From NCBI RefSeq assembly GCF_900101685.1, contig NZ_FMZZ01000019.1, forward strand, positions 1 through 64,000: a stretch of 64,000 nucleotides of DNA. Reading direction: 5' to 3'. Positions 52,501 to 60,380 of the stretch are shown piece after piece. Positions within the stretch are counted from its first letter, which is position 1; every line of letters starts with the position of its first letter. A model generated the notes under the pieces. The model saw only the letters and a program-made list of their open reading frames with translations. It made no database searches and was not told the DNA's origin. A program made the translations under genes and the position numbers. The DNA is from Actinokineospora iranica. GTDB lineage: Bacteria; Actinomycetota; Actinomycetes; Mycobacteriales; Pseudonocardiaceae.

Positions 52501-53895
52501 GAGGAGCCTCGGCGCAAGGGGCTGCTCGTCGCGGTGGCGGTCGTGGCGGTGATCGCCGTGGGCGCCGCGGCGGTGTTCCTGGTGCCGGGGCTCGCCGCCA
52601 AGCTCGGCCTGGGCGGTGGCGAGTCCTCGGTCGCCACCGCGCCCCCTGGGGCTCCGGTGCAGTTCATGCCCGCGCTGCGCGGCCCCGGGGCCAACGCTCC
52701 GGCGCCGACCGCCGCCGGGGTCCGGTCAGCGCTCGCAGGCCCCGTGAGCGACCCGGCTCTCGGCACGCTTACCGGCGCGGTGGTAGACCCGATTACCGGT
52801 GAGGTCCTCTTCGCGCAGAACGCGGAGACCACGCTGGTCCCCGCGTCCACCACGAAGATCTTGACCTCCGCCGCCGCGCTGCTGGTCTTGCCGCACGCGA
52901 GCCAGCTGACCACCCGGGTCGTGGCCGGTGACAAACCCGGCACGGTCGTGATCATCGGCGGCGGCGACCCGACGCTCTCTTCGCTGCCCGCGGGCAAGAA
53001 CACCGTGTTCCCCGGCGCCGCGCACCTGGACGACCTGGTCGCCCAGGTCAAGGCCTCCGGGCCGGTCGACACCGTGCTGCTCGACCTCGACCGCTACACC
53101 GGCGACAGCTCCGCCCAGGGCTGGGACCCGCTCGACGTCGCGGCCGGGCACATCGCGCCGATGGTGCCCGCGATGCTCGACGGCGGGCGGGCTGACCCGA
53201 CCAAGGCGGTGTCGCCGCGCTCGGCCAACCCGGCCCGCACCCTCGCCGAGGAGTTCGCCAAGCGGATCGGCGCGACGGTCCCCGCGAAGGCGACCGTGCG
53301 GGCCGCGCCGGACGCGAAGGTGCTCGGCGAGGTGCGGTCGGCGCCGGTCGTGGAGTTGGTCGACACCACGTTGCAGCGCTCGGACAACGTGCTCGCCGAG
53401 GCGTTGATCCGCGAGGTCGCGCGGGCCACCGGGAAGGAGCCCTCGTTCGCGGGCGGCACCAAGGCCGTCGCGGACACGCTGCGCGACAACGGCTTCGACG
53501 TCGGCAGCCTGGAGTTGAGCGACGGCAGCGGGATGTCCGTGCTGAACAAGGTGTCGGCCGCGCTGCTCGCCGACGTGCTGCGGGTCGCCGCCGCGCCGGA
53601 CGGGAAGGACCCGCGCACGGCGAAGCTGCGGCCGCTGCTGGGCGGGCTTCCGGTCGCCGGTGGCAGCGGGACGCTCGCCGGGCGCTACCAGGGGCCGGGC
53701 GCGGCGGGCGGCAAGGGCTGGGTCAGGGCCAAGACCGGCACCCTGTCCGGCGTGAACTCCCTGGCGGGCGTGGTCCTCGACACCGACGGCAGGCTGCTGG
53801 TGTTCGCGCTGATGTCCAATGGCTCGCAGTCCGGCACCGCGCAGCCCGCGCTGGACACCATCGCGGCGACGCTGCGCCAGTGCGGCTGTCGGTGA
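49591..53895 (+). CDS. dacB: D-alanyl-D-alanine carboxypeptidase (PBP4/DacB, S13) with giant disordered N-terminus
   Basis: 1434 residues from GTG with GGGGAGGAAG upstream. Residues 1-975 are low complexity: Glu/Ala/Ser/Pro repeats (AESAERAPAE-type, ~130-400), acidic Ser/Thr stretch, PTRFAEPVG repeats (~565-750), Pro/Arg/Gly and Gly/His parts. A single helix follows (~976-998, LLVAVAVVAVIAVGAAAVFL), then the penicillin-binding domain outside, with Ser1086-TTK in PASTTKILTSAAALLVL, SDN at 1264 and KTG at 1381, all intact. Orthologues such as Rv3627c are ~460 residues. With this topology the acidic extension would be cytoplasmic. Trims pentapeptide stems. Confidence 0.93.
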   Translation: MPEQDQPVGQDQDTVPGQPGDQGKRPPTVDDATPAWPVADEALWPAQDDDESAPPDPDEPATPSPLAIRDEAHVAEARDTPETATTQPGEPAEPPWPTTEADDPDSADSADAPETPQATDAEDSTPAEQASAERAPAEPAPSEPAERAPVESVERAPAESVAAEAAELAPAESAERAPAELASAESVFAEVAERVPAESVAAEAAELAPAGSVERVPAESGSAESESVESESAERTPAEVSAGSAEQAPAESAERTPAEPAERMPAEPDSVESDSAEPVSAESTPSASAGSAERMPAESGSAASESAAPVFAEQASAEPGSAESVSAEADQAEPPPAESDTAEALSAESVSGEPERPAEPETPAEPETPVDSGEPAADVSNDGEPVSVEDDREPDSELSADLAAVVSVESAPEAAADPERTTELATASSAEPEVSPSGEPESSVDPEQPTAESEPAAPSASAETISATVPTVQEGSADPADSSPEPEPEPDEQPTLSDEQESEPADSWSSYQESADSTAEPLTLFASPVDPVTDSPADSDAGATDEFTRPTPVDSPAGSVDSPVQFADTDNALTLFPEPADQPTRFTEAVADHADSPTRFAEPEDDDLGPSTRFVESPAEPVELADDGFDPSTRFAEPVGFAADSSSGLAELDGDGFDSPTRFAEPVGSAADSSSGLAELDDDGFDPPTRFAAPVDPFAESELADDDLEPPTRYTAPVDPPTRFTAPVDRTDDAPTRFTERPFDDDAGSTVPAPKPPVPPSRRPDTGPPTGGRPPGNLRPPTIRPGPSGRPPQRGPLGPRPHGLPSNTPRPGTPADRTRPVGFVGPNGPGDGSGPGGPGTGGPPAADSDGHSTTRRLPGQGSDGGSPPADGQGNGHSATRRDVPTPGRSPENGSGAPRDGRSNGHATIRQDAPDTGLAGLGNGHSANRGDTAERGAERTQVISLPAIPREPADESDERAMPERVEPRERIEEPRRKGLLVAVAVVAVIAVGAAAVFLVPGLAAKLGLGGGESSVATAPPGAPVQFMPALRGPGANAPAPTAAGVRSALAGPVSDPALGTLTGAVVDPITGEVLFAQNAETTLVPASTTKILTSAAALLVLPHASQLTTRVVAGDKPGTVVIIGGGDPTLSSLPAGKNTVFPGAAHLDDLVAQVKASGPVDTVLLDLDRYTGDSSAQGWDPLDVAAGHIAPMVPAMLDGGRADPTKAVSPRSANPARTLAEEFAKRIGATVPAKATVRAAPDAKVLGEVRSAPVVELVDTTLQRSDNVLAEALIREVARATGKEPSFAGGTKAVADTLRDNGFDVGSLELSDGSGMSVLNKVSAALLADVLRVAAAPDGKDPRTAKLRPLLGGLPVAGGSGTLAGRYQGPGAAGGKGWVRAKTGTLSGVNSLAGVVLDTDGRLLVFALMSNGSQSGTAQPALDTIAATLRQCGCR
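51472..51670 (+). repeat. 84-bp tandem repeats inside dacB
   Basis: Units at 51472-51555 and 51556-51639 differ at a handful of bases, with a partial third from 51640. Each encodes GFD(P/S)xTRFAEPVGxAADSSSGL followed by AELDxD, 28 residues in frame. Further upstream a ~42-bp block (cgccgaatcggtggccgccg then aggctgccgagctggcacctg) occurs at about 50062 and again near 50174. Confidence 0.9.
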
Positions 53896-53925
53896 GGTTC
53901 ACTCGGCTCCGGTAGCGTCGCGGAT

Positions 53926-55017
53926 GTGAACGGGGCGACGAGCGCGGAAGTGGCCATACCGGGCAGGGTTTCGCCGGTCGACTGGGACCTCGCGGTCTCC
54001 ACCGCGCGGCGCCTGGTCCGGCCGGGGCCGTCGGTGCCTCGGCAGGAGGCCGAGCACACCGTGGCCAGGCTGCGGGAGGTCACCGCGGAAGCCGAGGCGC
54101 ACGTGCGCGGCCTCACCGGGCTTGGGGCAGGCCTGCCGCTGCTCGGTGGCGACGTCGTGGACCGGGACGGCTGGATCGGGGCGGCGGCGCACAGCATCGC
54201 CACACTCACCTCAGGCGCGCTGCCCAACAGGCCCGGCAAGGTCGTCAGCGGCGTCCTCGCGGGCACCGCGGGCGTGCAGGCGGGCATGGTCCTGGCGTAC
54301 CTGGGCAGTCGGGTGCTCGGCCAGTACGACCCGTTCGGCAACGGTGACGGCGGTGGTGACGCGGGCAGGCTGCTGCTGGTCGCGCCCAACATCGTCGCCG
54401 CGCACCAGGCCCTCGACGTGCCGCAGGAAGATTTCCGCATGTGGGTCTGCCTGCACGAGTGCACCCACCGGTTGCAGTTCACCGCCGTGCCGTGGCTGCG
54501 CGAGTACTTCCAGAACCAGGTCTCGACGTTCATCTCCGGCCTCGACGACAGCGCCAACAGCGCGCTCACCCGGCTTCCCGAGCTGCTGAAGGCCGCGCGC
54601 GGCAAGCCGGACCCGACCGCGTCCTCTGGGCCGATGGGCGTGATGGAGCTGCTCCAGTCGCCCGCCCAGCGCGTGGTGTTCGACCGGCTGATCGCGCTGT
54701 CCACGCTGCTGGAAGGCCACGCCGACCACGTGATGGACGCTGTCGGCCCGATGGTCGTGCCCACCGTCTCGACCATCCGCGAGCGCTTCACCGTGCGCCG
54801 ACGCGGCGGCGGCCTGCTCGACCGGCTTCTGCGCAGCCTCTTGGGTGTGGACGCGAAGATGAAGCAGTACGCGGTGGGCGCGAAGTTCACCGCGCACGTG
54901 GTGGGCGAGATCGGCATGGAGCGGTTCAACACGATCTGGACCTCGCCGGAGACCCTGCCGCTGCGCTCGGAGCTGAGCGACCCGCAGGCGTGGGTGCGCC
55001 GCGTCTCGCCCTCGTGA
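53926..55017 (+). CDS. Zinc-dependent metalloprotease (DUF2342/zincin_2, Rv3626c family)
   Basis: 363 residues, GTG start. The catalytic motif HECTH (HExxH) lies in WVCLHECTHRLQFTAVPWLREYF, with the downstream ligand region LEGHADHVMDAVGPMVVPTVSTIRERF. Other blocks: VDWDLAVSTARRLVRPGP, GQYDPFGNGD, LLLVAPNIVAAHQALDVP. Some databases describe the family as coenzyme F420-biosynthesis-associated because of gene neighbourhood. Stop overlaps the tilS GTG start (GTGA). Substrate unknown. Confidence 0.9.
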   Translation: MNGATSAEVAIPGRVSPVDWDLAVSTARRLVRPGPSVPRQEAEHTVARLREVTAEAEAHVRGLTGLGAGLPLLGGDVVDRDGWIGAAAHSIATLTSGALPNRPGKVVSGVLAGTAGVQAGMVLAYLGSRVLGQYDPFGNGDGGGDAGRLLLVAPNIVAAHQALDVPQEDFRMWVCLHECTHRLQFTAVPWLREYFQNQVSTFISGLDDSANSALTRLPELLKAARGKPDPTASSGPMGVMELLQSPAQRVVFDRLIALSTLLEGHADHVMDAVGPMVVPTVSTIRERFTVRRRGGGLLDRLLRSLLGVDAKMKQYAVGAKFTAHVVGEIGMERFNTIWTSPETLPLRSELSDPQAWVRRVSPS

Positions 55018-55982
55018 GTGGGACCAAACCCCATCCGGCGGTCGCCGAGATCCGTGTGGCCGTACGCGCGCTCTTAGCGAAAGCCTGCCCGGAAGACCGA
55101 ATCGCGGTAGCCGTGTCCGGCGGCGCTGACTCTCTCGCGTTAGCGGCGGCGGCACAGCACGTCGGCACTAAGAGCGGCCTAAGAGTCGACGGATTGATCG
55201 TCGACCACAACCTGCAACCCGGATCGGCCGACGTCGCCGCGCGGGCAGCGGACCAGCTCACCGGGCTCGGGCTGGCCGACGTCCGCGTCCTTCCGGTCGT
55301 GGTCAGCGGCGCGGGCGGGCTGGAGGCGGCCGCCCGCCGCGCCCGGTACGCGGCCCTGCGCGCGGCCGCGGGCCCGCACCTGGTCCTGCTCGGCCACACC
55401 CTGGACGACCAGGCCGAGACCGTGCTGCTCGGCCTCGGCCGAGGCTCGGGCCCGCGTTCCATCGCCGGTATGCGCGCCATCGACCCGCCCTGGGCGCGAC
55501 CGCTGCTCGCGGTCGCCCGCGCCACCACGGAAGCGGCCTGCGCCGCCCTCGGCCTGGCCCCCTGGCGCGACCCGCACAACGAAGACCCGCGCTTCACCCG
55601 CGTCCGCCTCCGCCGCGAAGTGCTGCCCCTGCTCGAAGACGTCCTGCACGGCGGCGTCGCCCAAGCCCTCGCCAGGACCGCGGCCCAACTCCAAGACGAC
55701 CTCGCCGCCCTCGACCACCTCGCCGCCGACCTGCGCGCCCGCGCAGGCGACGGCGTGACACTGCGCGTCGCCGACCTCGCCGACGCCCCGCCCGCGCTGC
55801 GCAGACGCGTCCTGCGCCACTGGCTCACCGAGGCGGGCGTGCCCGAACTCACCGACGCCCACCTGCGCGCCGCCGACGACCTAGTCGGCCGCTGGCGGGG
55901 CCAGCGCGGAGTGGCCCTGCCGGGCGGCTTGGTGGCACGCCGCGCGCATGGCAGGCTCACCTGCGAAGGTCCGGAAACCTGA
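55014..55982 (+). CDS. tilS: tRNA(Ile)-lysidine synthase
   Basis: 322 residues from GTG at 55014, overlapping the protease stop. Converts C34 of the CAU-anticodon tRNA-Ile to lysidine with ATP and lysine. PP-loop motif [15 protein letters not shown], then [34 protein letters not shown] and [41 protein letters not shown]. The C-terminal part is short, as in other actinobacteria. Two TTA leucine codons (55074, 55140) sit in an A/T-richer N-terminal patch. Confidence 0.96.
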   Translation: MSGTKPHPAVAEIRVAVRALLAKACPEDRIAVAVSGGADSLALAAAAQHVGTKSGLRVDGLIVDHNLQPGSADVAARAADQLTGLGLADVRVLPVVVSGAGGLEAAARRARYAALRAAAGPHLVLLGHTLDDQAETVLLGLGRGSGPRSIAGMRAIDPPWARPLLAVARATTEAACAALGLAPWRDPHNEDPRFTRVRLRREVLPLLEDVLHGGVAQALARTAAQLQDDLAALDHLAADLRARAGDGVTLRVADLADAPPALRRRVLRHWLTEAGVPELTDAHLRAADDLVGRWRGQRGVALPGGLVARRAHGRLTCEGPET

Positions 55983-55992
55983 GAGGGGAACC

Positions 55993-56541
55993 GTGTACGA
56001 CGGCGACATCGCCTCCGTGCTCATCACCGAGCAGCAGATCGACGAGAAGATCGCGGACCTTGCCAAGCAGGTCGCGCACGACTACCCGGACAACGGCGCC
56101 GACCTGGTCCTGGTCGGCGTCCTCAAGGGCGCGGTCATGTTCATGACGGACTTCGCCCGGGCCCTGCCCGTCCCGGTCCAACTGGAGTTCATGGCGGTCA
56201 GCTCCTACGGCTCGGCCACGTCCTCCTCCGGCGTCGTCCGGATCCTCAAGGACCTCGACCGCGACATCGCGGGCCGCGACGTGCTCATCGTCGAGGACAT
56301 CATCGACTCCGGCCTCACCCTGTCCTGGCTGCTCAAGAACCTCGCCTCGCGCAACCCGCGCTCCCTGGAGGTCTGCACCCTGCTGCGCAAGCCGGACGCG
56401 GTCAAGGTCGAGGTCCCGGTCAAGTACGTCGGCTTCGAGATCCCCAACGAGTTCGTCGTCGGCTACGGCCTCGACTTCGCCGAGCGCTACCGCGACCTGC
56501 CCTACATCGGCACCCTGGAACCCAGGGTCTACACGTCCTGA
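55993..56541 (+). CDS. hpt: Hypoxanthine phosphoribosyltransferase
   Basis: 182 residues from the GTG at 55993, which has GAGGGG upstream; the ATG at 55948 inside tilS is less likely. Purine salvage: hypoxanthine or guanine plus PRPP to IMP or GMP. PRPP-binding motif [18 protein letters not shown], flexible loop [24 protein letters not shown], and [19 protein letters not shown]. Same gene order as Rv3625c-Rv3624c. Confidence 0.97.
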   Translation: MYDGDIASVLITEQQIDEKIADLAKQVAHDYPDNGADLVLVGVLKGAVMFMTDFARALPVPVQLEFMAVSSYGSATSSSGVVRILKDLDRDIAGRDVLIVEDIIDSGLTLSWLLKNLASRNPRSLEVCTLLRKPDAVKVEVPVKYVGFEIPNEFVVGYGLDFAERYRDLPYIGTLEPRVYTS

Positions 56542-56556
56542 GGCCAGGCGGCCGAG

Positions 56557-56565
56557 TTATCCACA
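56557..56565 (+). promoter_or_regulatory. Single TTATCCACA DnaA-box-like site
   Basis: A perfect match to the classical DnaA box in the gap between hpt and the ESX-associated genes. A lone site may be chance. Confidence 0.25.
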
Positions 56566-56681
56566 GGTTGCGCTGATCTCTGCCCTGGGCGTGGTCAAGT
56601 GCGTTAGCCTCGGAGCAAGGTCAGCAGTCCTGGCCAGGGGCTGTCGGGGAACTCGTTGGGGAACCTAGGGGAGAGACGAAC

Positions 56682-57053
56682 GTGTACGACTCGAGTGGTG
56701 GGATCGGCGCCGCCGTCAGCGCCTTCGCTGGCGCTGCGGCCAGCGGCATGGTCTCGATCGATCCGGACGCCGCCCAAGCCGCTCTCACCGAGATCGGCAG
56801 CGTCCGCGACGAGTTGATAGTCCTGGCCAATAGCATGGGTTGGGGTAACGCAGAAGTGGAGTTGGGCGCGAATCCGGTCGGCGAGGCCATGGCGCGCAAG
56901 TCGGTCGATCGTTTCCAGGGGTCGGAGGACTCCCTCATCGCTGTGCTCGCGAAACTCATGGAGCAGATCGAGACCGCGGAGAACGCCCTCAAACATGCCA
57001 TCGCCAACTACCAGCACACCGACCAAGGCAACGCTGCCAAGTACAGGGGATAG
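56682..57053 (+). CDS. Small ESX-associated helical protein (PE/WXG-like partner)
   Basis: 123 residues, GTG start after GGGGAGAGACGAAC. All-helical prediction: IDPDAAQAALTEIGSVRDELIVLANSMG, a turn with GANPVGEAMARKSVDRF, then LIAVLAKLMEQIETAENALKHAIANY, forming a hairpin such as those secreted by type VII systems. The segment ALKHAIANYQHTD resembles the C-terminal YxxxD/E export signal (Y-Q-H-T-D). It precedes a DUF3558 lipoprotein, a PPE protein and EspG, so it is probably the PE-like partner of the PPE protein. Confidence 0.7.
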   Translation: MYDSSGGIGAAVSAFAGAAASGMVSIDPDAAQAALTEIGSVRDELIVLANSMGWGNAEVELGANPVGEAMARKSVDRFQGSEDSLIAVLAKLMEQIETAENALKHAIANYQHTDQGNAAKYRG

Positions 57054-57058
57054 CTAGC

Positions 57059-57643
57059 GTGGCCCGAAATTTCGCACGCGCGGTGCTGCTGTCGTCCGCG
57101 CTCCTGCTCGCCGCAGGCTGCGGTGACCCCGTGGCAGGCGTGCCCGGCACGCCGACGACCCAGTCCAGCGCGGCTGAGCCGACGACCGCGTCCTCTGCGT
57201 CTTCACCGCCCTCAACGTCCTCGGCTCCCGTGAAGAAGTCCACCTTCACCAACGCCGAGCTCTGCGAATTGCTCACCGCGGACGAGGTGGCTCAATTCGG
57301 CGCCGCGAACCCGACACCCACCTATAACGGCTCAACCGCCCATCCGCAATGCCAGTGGCGCGGTGAGATGGTGGTCGCGATTGAATTCGGGCCGGACTCA
57401 TCTGTGGAAGTGATCCGCACTGGCGAGGGGATCACCAACACCAACATCGAGGTCATGGGGTTGCCTGCCGTGTTGCAGGTGAACACTCGCACTCGTTCTT
57501 GCCAGGTGCTCGCCAAGATCAACGGTGGGAAGTCGAGCCTCGCAACGGGTATTGCTCTGCTCTCCGGCGGCAGGGGCAAGTACAACGATTGTGACATGGC
57601 GCAAAAGCTAGCGAATATCGTGATTCCCAAGGTCCAGGTCTAG
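57059..57643 (+). CDS. DUF3558 lipoprotein
   Basis: 194 residues, GTG start six bases after the previous stop. Lipobox LAAGC after an 18-residue signal; Ser/Thr/Pro linker; DUF3558 domain with LCELLTADEVAQFGAANPTPTYNG, CQWRGEMVVAIEFGPD and the paired cysteines (CQW, RSCQVLAKI, YNDCDMAQKLA). This family is common beside ESX-type genes in Pseudonocardiaceae. Base composition is less GC-rich than in neighbours. Function unknown. Confidence 0.9.
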   Translation: MARNFARAVLLSSALLLAAGCGDPVAGVPGTPTTQSSAAEPTTASSASSPPSTSSAPVKKSTFTNAELCELLTADEVAQFGAANPTPTYNGSTAHPQCQWRGEMVVAIEFGPDSSVEVIRTGEGITNTNIEVMGLPAVLQVNTRTRSCQVLAKINGGKSSLATGIALLSGGRGKYNDCDMAQKLANIVIPKVQV

Positions 57644-57651
57644 GGGGAGAG

Positions 57652-59058
57652 ATGGCGCCCAACGGCGGAGAGCATCGGTACGGCACCCAGGAGTACGCGG
57701 GCGACCGCGCCGCAGACGTGCAGCGGGGCCAGCGGAACATGCCGCAGGAAGACCGCTCCACGAGTCACGAGATTCAGCACAGCATCGCCGCGAGTCAGGC
57801 CGCGAAGCTCGCGCCCGAGGTGCGGATGGGCGATGACCGGGTGGTCCAGCCGCAGAACTGGGCGAGCCGGACGAGCACCGAACTGTTCGCGGCTGCCACC
57901 CAGATCAACAACCCCACTACCGCGGACACTCTTGGCCGGGGCTTCAACGAGAGCGGCAACCGGCTGGTCGAGGCCGCGAACCGGCTCTACGAAGCGGTCG
58001 CGAAATTGGAGCACGCCTGGCAAGGCGCTGCCGCGGACTCGGCGCGGCAGGCGTTGACGCCGCTGGCGGCACAGGCCGGGCAGGCTGGGGTCACCGCGCA
58101 GTACATGGGCACGGCCATGGCTCGGCAGGCGACGGCAGCGGCGGCGGTGAAGAACCTGCCGCAGCCGGTGGAGTTCGACGCGTCGACCGAGTTGAACAAG
58201 GCTCTGGCCAACCCCAACCCGATCGCGGGTATGGCCGACATGGCGGCGAAGGCGGAAGAGGCCAAGGCCGTCAAGCAGGAGCAGGTCACCTACCTGGAGA
58301 ACTACACCCAGGCGATGACGGCCGTCGACTCGGCCACGCCGTCCTTCGTGCCGCCGGAGACCCGGATCGAGGGCGGGGGCGGTGACGGCGGGTTCCGCGG
58401 TGGCGGCGGGGTCGATTACCGCAACGGGCCCGGTGGCGGGGCCGACCTGACCCCCGGCGGCTCCGGCCACACCAGCCCCTCCGGCCTCACGCCCGGCGGA
58501 CAGGGTGGGCACACCCCGAACACTCCGCACGCTCCGTCGATTCCCGGTGCGCAGACTCCCGGCGGGCTCTCCAGCGGCACCAACGCGGCGGGCTACACGC
58601 CGCCGAGCAGCACCACGCATGTGCCTAACTATTCCGCCACTGGGGCCAACCCCAACCTCAGCGGGCAGGGCGGCGGCTTCGGGGGCGGACCCTTCGCCGG
58701 TGGCCGCGGCGGCTTCGGGCCGGGTGGCGGCGTCGGCGGCGCGGGTGGCCGCGGCGGCGCCGGGCTCGGCGCGCGCGGTGGCGCGGGCGCTTTCAGCGCG
58801 GGTGACGCCGACGGGCGCGGTGGCCGTCCCGGTGGCCCCGGTCTCACCGCGGCCGAGGAAGCCGCGCGGGCCCGCCAGGGCCAGGGCGCGGGCACCGGCG
58901 GGCGCAACGCGTCCGGCATGGGCGCGGGCGCAGGCGGCGGCCGCGGGCAGGGCGACGAGGACACCGAGCACCAGCGCCCCTCCTACCTGATCGAGCCGGA
59001 CCCGGAGGACACCTTCGGCACCGACCAGATCACCGCGCCCCCGGTGATCGGCCAATGA
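57652..59058 (+). CDS. PPE-like ESX substrate with Gly-rich C-terminus
   Basis: 468 residues. The N-terminal ~230 residues form PPE/WXG-like helices, with the central turn LEHAWQGAAADSARQAL (W-x-G). A Gly/Pro/Thr-rich region (~240-440) follows, then a conserved tail RPSYLIEPDPEDTFGTDQITAPPVIG, typical of Pseudonocardiaceae PPE-domain proteins. ATG follows GGGGGAGAG. It is presumably exported by an ESX system encoded elsewhere, with EspG as chaperone. The stop overlaps an ATG that begins a chain of mini-ORFs. Confidence 0.88.
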   Translation: MAPNGGEHRYGTQEYAGDRAADVQRGQRNMPQEDRSTSHEIQHSIAASQAAKLAPEVRMGDDRVVQPQNWASRTSTELFAAATQINNPTTADTLGRGFNESGNRLVEAANRLYEAVAKLEHAWQGAAADSARQALTPLAAQAGQAGVTAQYMGTAMARQATAAAAVKNLPQPVEFDASTELNKALANPNPIAGMADMAAKAEEAKAVKQEQVTYLENYTQAMTAVDSATPSFVPPETRIEGGGGDGGFRGGGGVDYRNGPGGGADLTPGGSGHTSPSGLTPGGQGGHTPNTPHAPSIPGAQTPGGLSSGTNAAGYTPPSSTTHVPNYSATGANPNLSGQGGGFGGGPFAGGRGGFGPGGGVGGAGGRGGAGLGARGGAGAFSAGDADGRGGRPGGPGLTAAEEAARARQGQGAGTGGRNASGMGAGAGGGRGQGDEDTEHQRPSYLIEPDPEDTFGTDQITAPPVIGQ

Positions 59059-59428
59059 GCGAAATCGCGGATGGATCGTCGGCACGGAGCGTGAGCGCGC
59101 GCGGCCACCGGGCTGGTGGGGTGGCTCCATGAGCGAGCCTGGAAGTGGAACGTTGGCGCTGCGCGTGGGCGCCCGGGACGGCCGGGTGGGCGAGGTGGCC
59201 TGCCCCATGAGTGAGCTTGCGGGTGGTTCGTGGGCGTCGCGCGTGGGCGTGTGCTGTGGCCGGATGGGCGAGGTGGCCCGGTGAGCGAGCGTGCGGGTGG
59301 ATCGTGGGCGCTGTGCGTGAGCGTGTGGGGCGGCCGGACTGATGAGGTGGCCCGGTGAGCGAGCGCGCGGCGGAATCATTGACACAGTGCGTGGGCGTGC
59401 GGGGGCACTGGACTGGGGAGGTGGGTCG
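59055..59428 (+). repeat. Five tandem 74-78 bp units of overlapping mini-ORFs between the PPE gene and espG
   Basis: Units start at 59055, 59129, 59207, 59281 and 59355 (74, 78, 74, 74 and 74 bp). Each begins ATGAG(C/T)GA or GTGAGCGA, and units 2-5 end gaggtgg(c/g) plus a few bases, a ribosome site for the next start. Units 1, 3, 4 and 5 are 25-codon frames whose TGA overlaps the following start (ATGA/GTGA); unit 2 reads straight into unit 3. Peptides begin MSEIADGSS, MSEPGSGTL, MSELAGGSW, VSERAGGSW, VSERAAESL; EspG itself begins MSVRAAETL. The array thus repeats the espG start region. Confidence 0.9.
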
Positions 59429-60187
59429 ATGAGCGTGCGAGCAGCCGAGACGCTGAGTCCGCTGGCGCTGGACTTCCTGTGGGAGGCCCTTGGCGCGGGT
59501 GACCTGCCGTACCCGCTGGAGGTCCGGTCGCACGGGGCGACCGTGGACGAGCGGGCGCTGCTGCGCAGGCGCGTCCACGAGGAGCTGCGTGAGCGCGGCC
59601 TGCTCGACCGGACCGGTCGGGTCGAGGCGCACATCGAGCGGTCGCTGGCGCTGATCGCGCGGCCGGAGATCGCGATCGACTCGGTGTTCCTGCCCGAGGT
59701 CGGCGGGCCCGCCGTGGCCGCGTTCGCCGCTGTGGCCGGTGGCGACGGGGTGCTGGCCGTGCAGGCAGGCGGGGGTCTGCTGCTCACCCCGATCCGGGCG
59801 GAAGCCCTGGTCACCGAGGTCGTGGGGATGCTGCCGGGCGCGCCGCGCGGCAGTGAGACCTCCATCTCGCTGCCCGCGGCCGAGTTCGCCGCCGGCGGGC
59901 GCGGCAACGGCGTCGCCGCCGAGGACACCAAGAAGGCGCTGGCCAGGCTGGTGTCGTCGCCGAACCTGCGGGGCGGCCAGATCGCGGTCACCAGCCGTGA
60001 CCGGATGGGTGGCCGCAAGCGCGGGCGGGTGCTGTCCTGGTTCGACAAGCCCTCTGGCCGCTACCTGAGCACCATGCGCCGCGGCCGCGACGGGCAGGAC
60101 TGGGTGACCGTGGCCCCCGCGGACGCGCCCACCTTCCGGCACCGGGTGGCGGAACTGGTCTCGGAGGTGACCGCGCCAGCGCGCTGA
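59429..60187 (+). CDS. espG: ESX secretion-associated protein EspG
   Basis: 252 residues from the ATG at 59429 (ATGA overlap with the last mini-ORF, GAGGTGGGTCG upstream). EspG fold: LSPLALDFLWEALGAGDLPYPLEV, RVHEELRERGLLD, EAHIERSLALIARPEIAIDSVF, and the C-terminal WFDKPSGRYLSTMRRGRDGQDWVTVAPADA. EspG chaperones bind PE-PPE pairs in the cytoplasm and deliver them to ESX systems. Gene order PE-like, lipoprotein, PPE, EspG supports that role. Confidence 0.93.
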   Translation: MSVRAAETLSPLALDFLWEALGAGDLPYPLEVRSHGATVDERALLRRRVHEELRERGLLDRTGRVEAHIERSLALIARPEIAIDSVFLPEVGGPAVAAFAAVAGGDGVLAVQAGGGLLLTPIRAEALVTEVVGMLPGAPRGSETSISLPAAEFAAGGRGNGVAAEDTKKALARLVSSPNLRGGQIAVTSRDRMGGRKRGRVLSWFDKPSGRYLSTMRRGRDGQDWVTVAPADAPTFRHRVAELVSEVTAPAR

Positions 60188-60380
60188 GCGGCCGGGAACC
60201 ATGCCCGGCGGCTCCACGTTGTCAACCATGGGCGTCCAAGCCGGCACTTCGCCCGGTGAGGGTGCCCGTGCGGACGGTACTCTGGTGAGACCGGAATGCC
60301 TCGTCCGGCCGGGTAATGGGTCGTCATTGCCCTCACATGCAAGTCAGGGAGGGTGGAGGCCGCGTCGCGGCCGTAAGTGA

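Noticed and set aside
59055-59428. CRISPR or simple minisatellite reading of the pre-espG repeats
   Set aside because: There are no spacers. A plain minisatellite does not explain the regular start/stop overlaps and ribosome sites, so it is reported as a mini-ORF chain.
57640-60048. 802-codon minus frame opposite the PPE and espG genes
   Set aside because: Shadow with repeat-derived Ser/Pro/Arg sequence; the plus strand has family-specific motifs.
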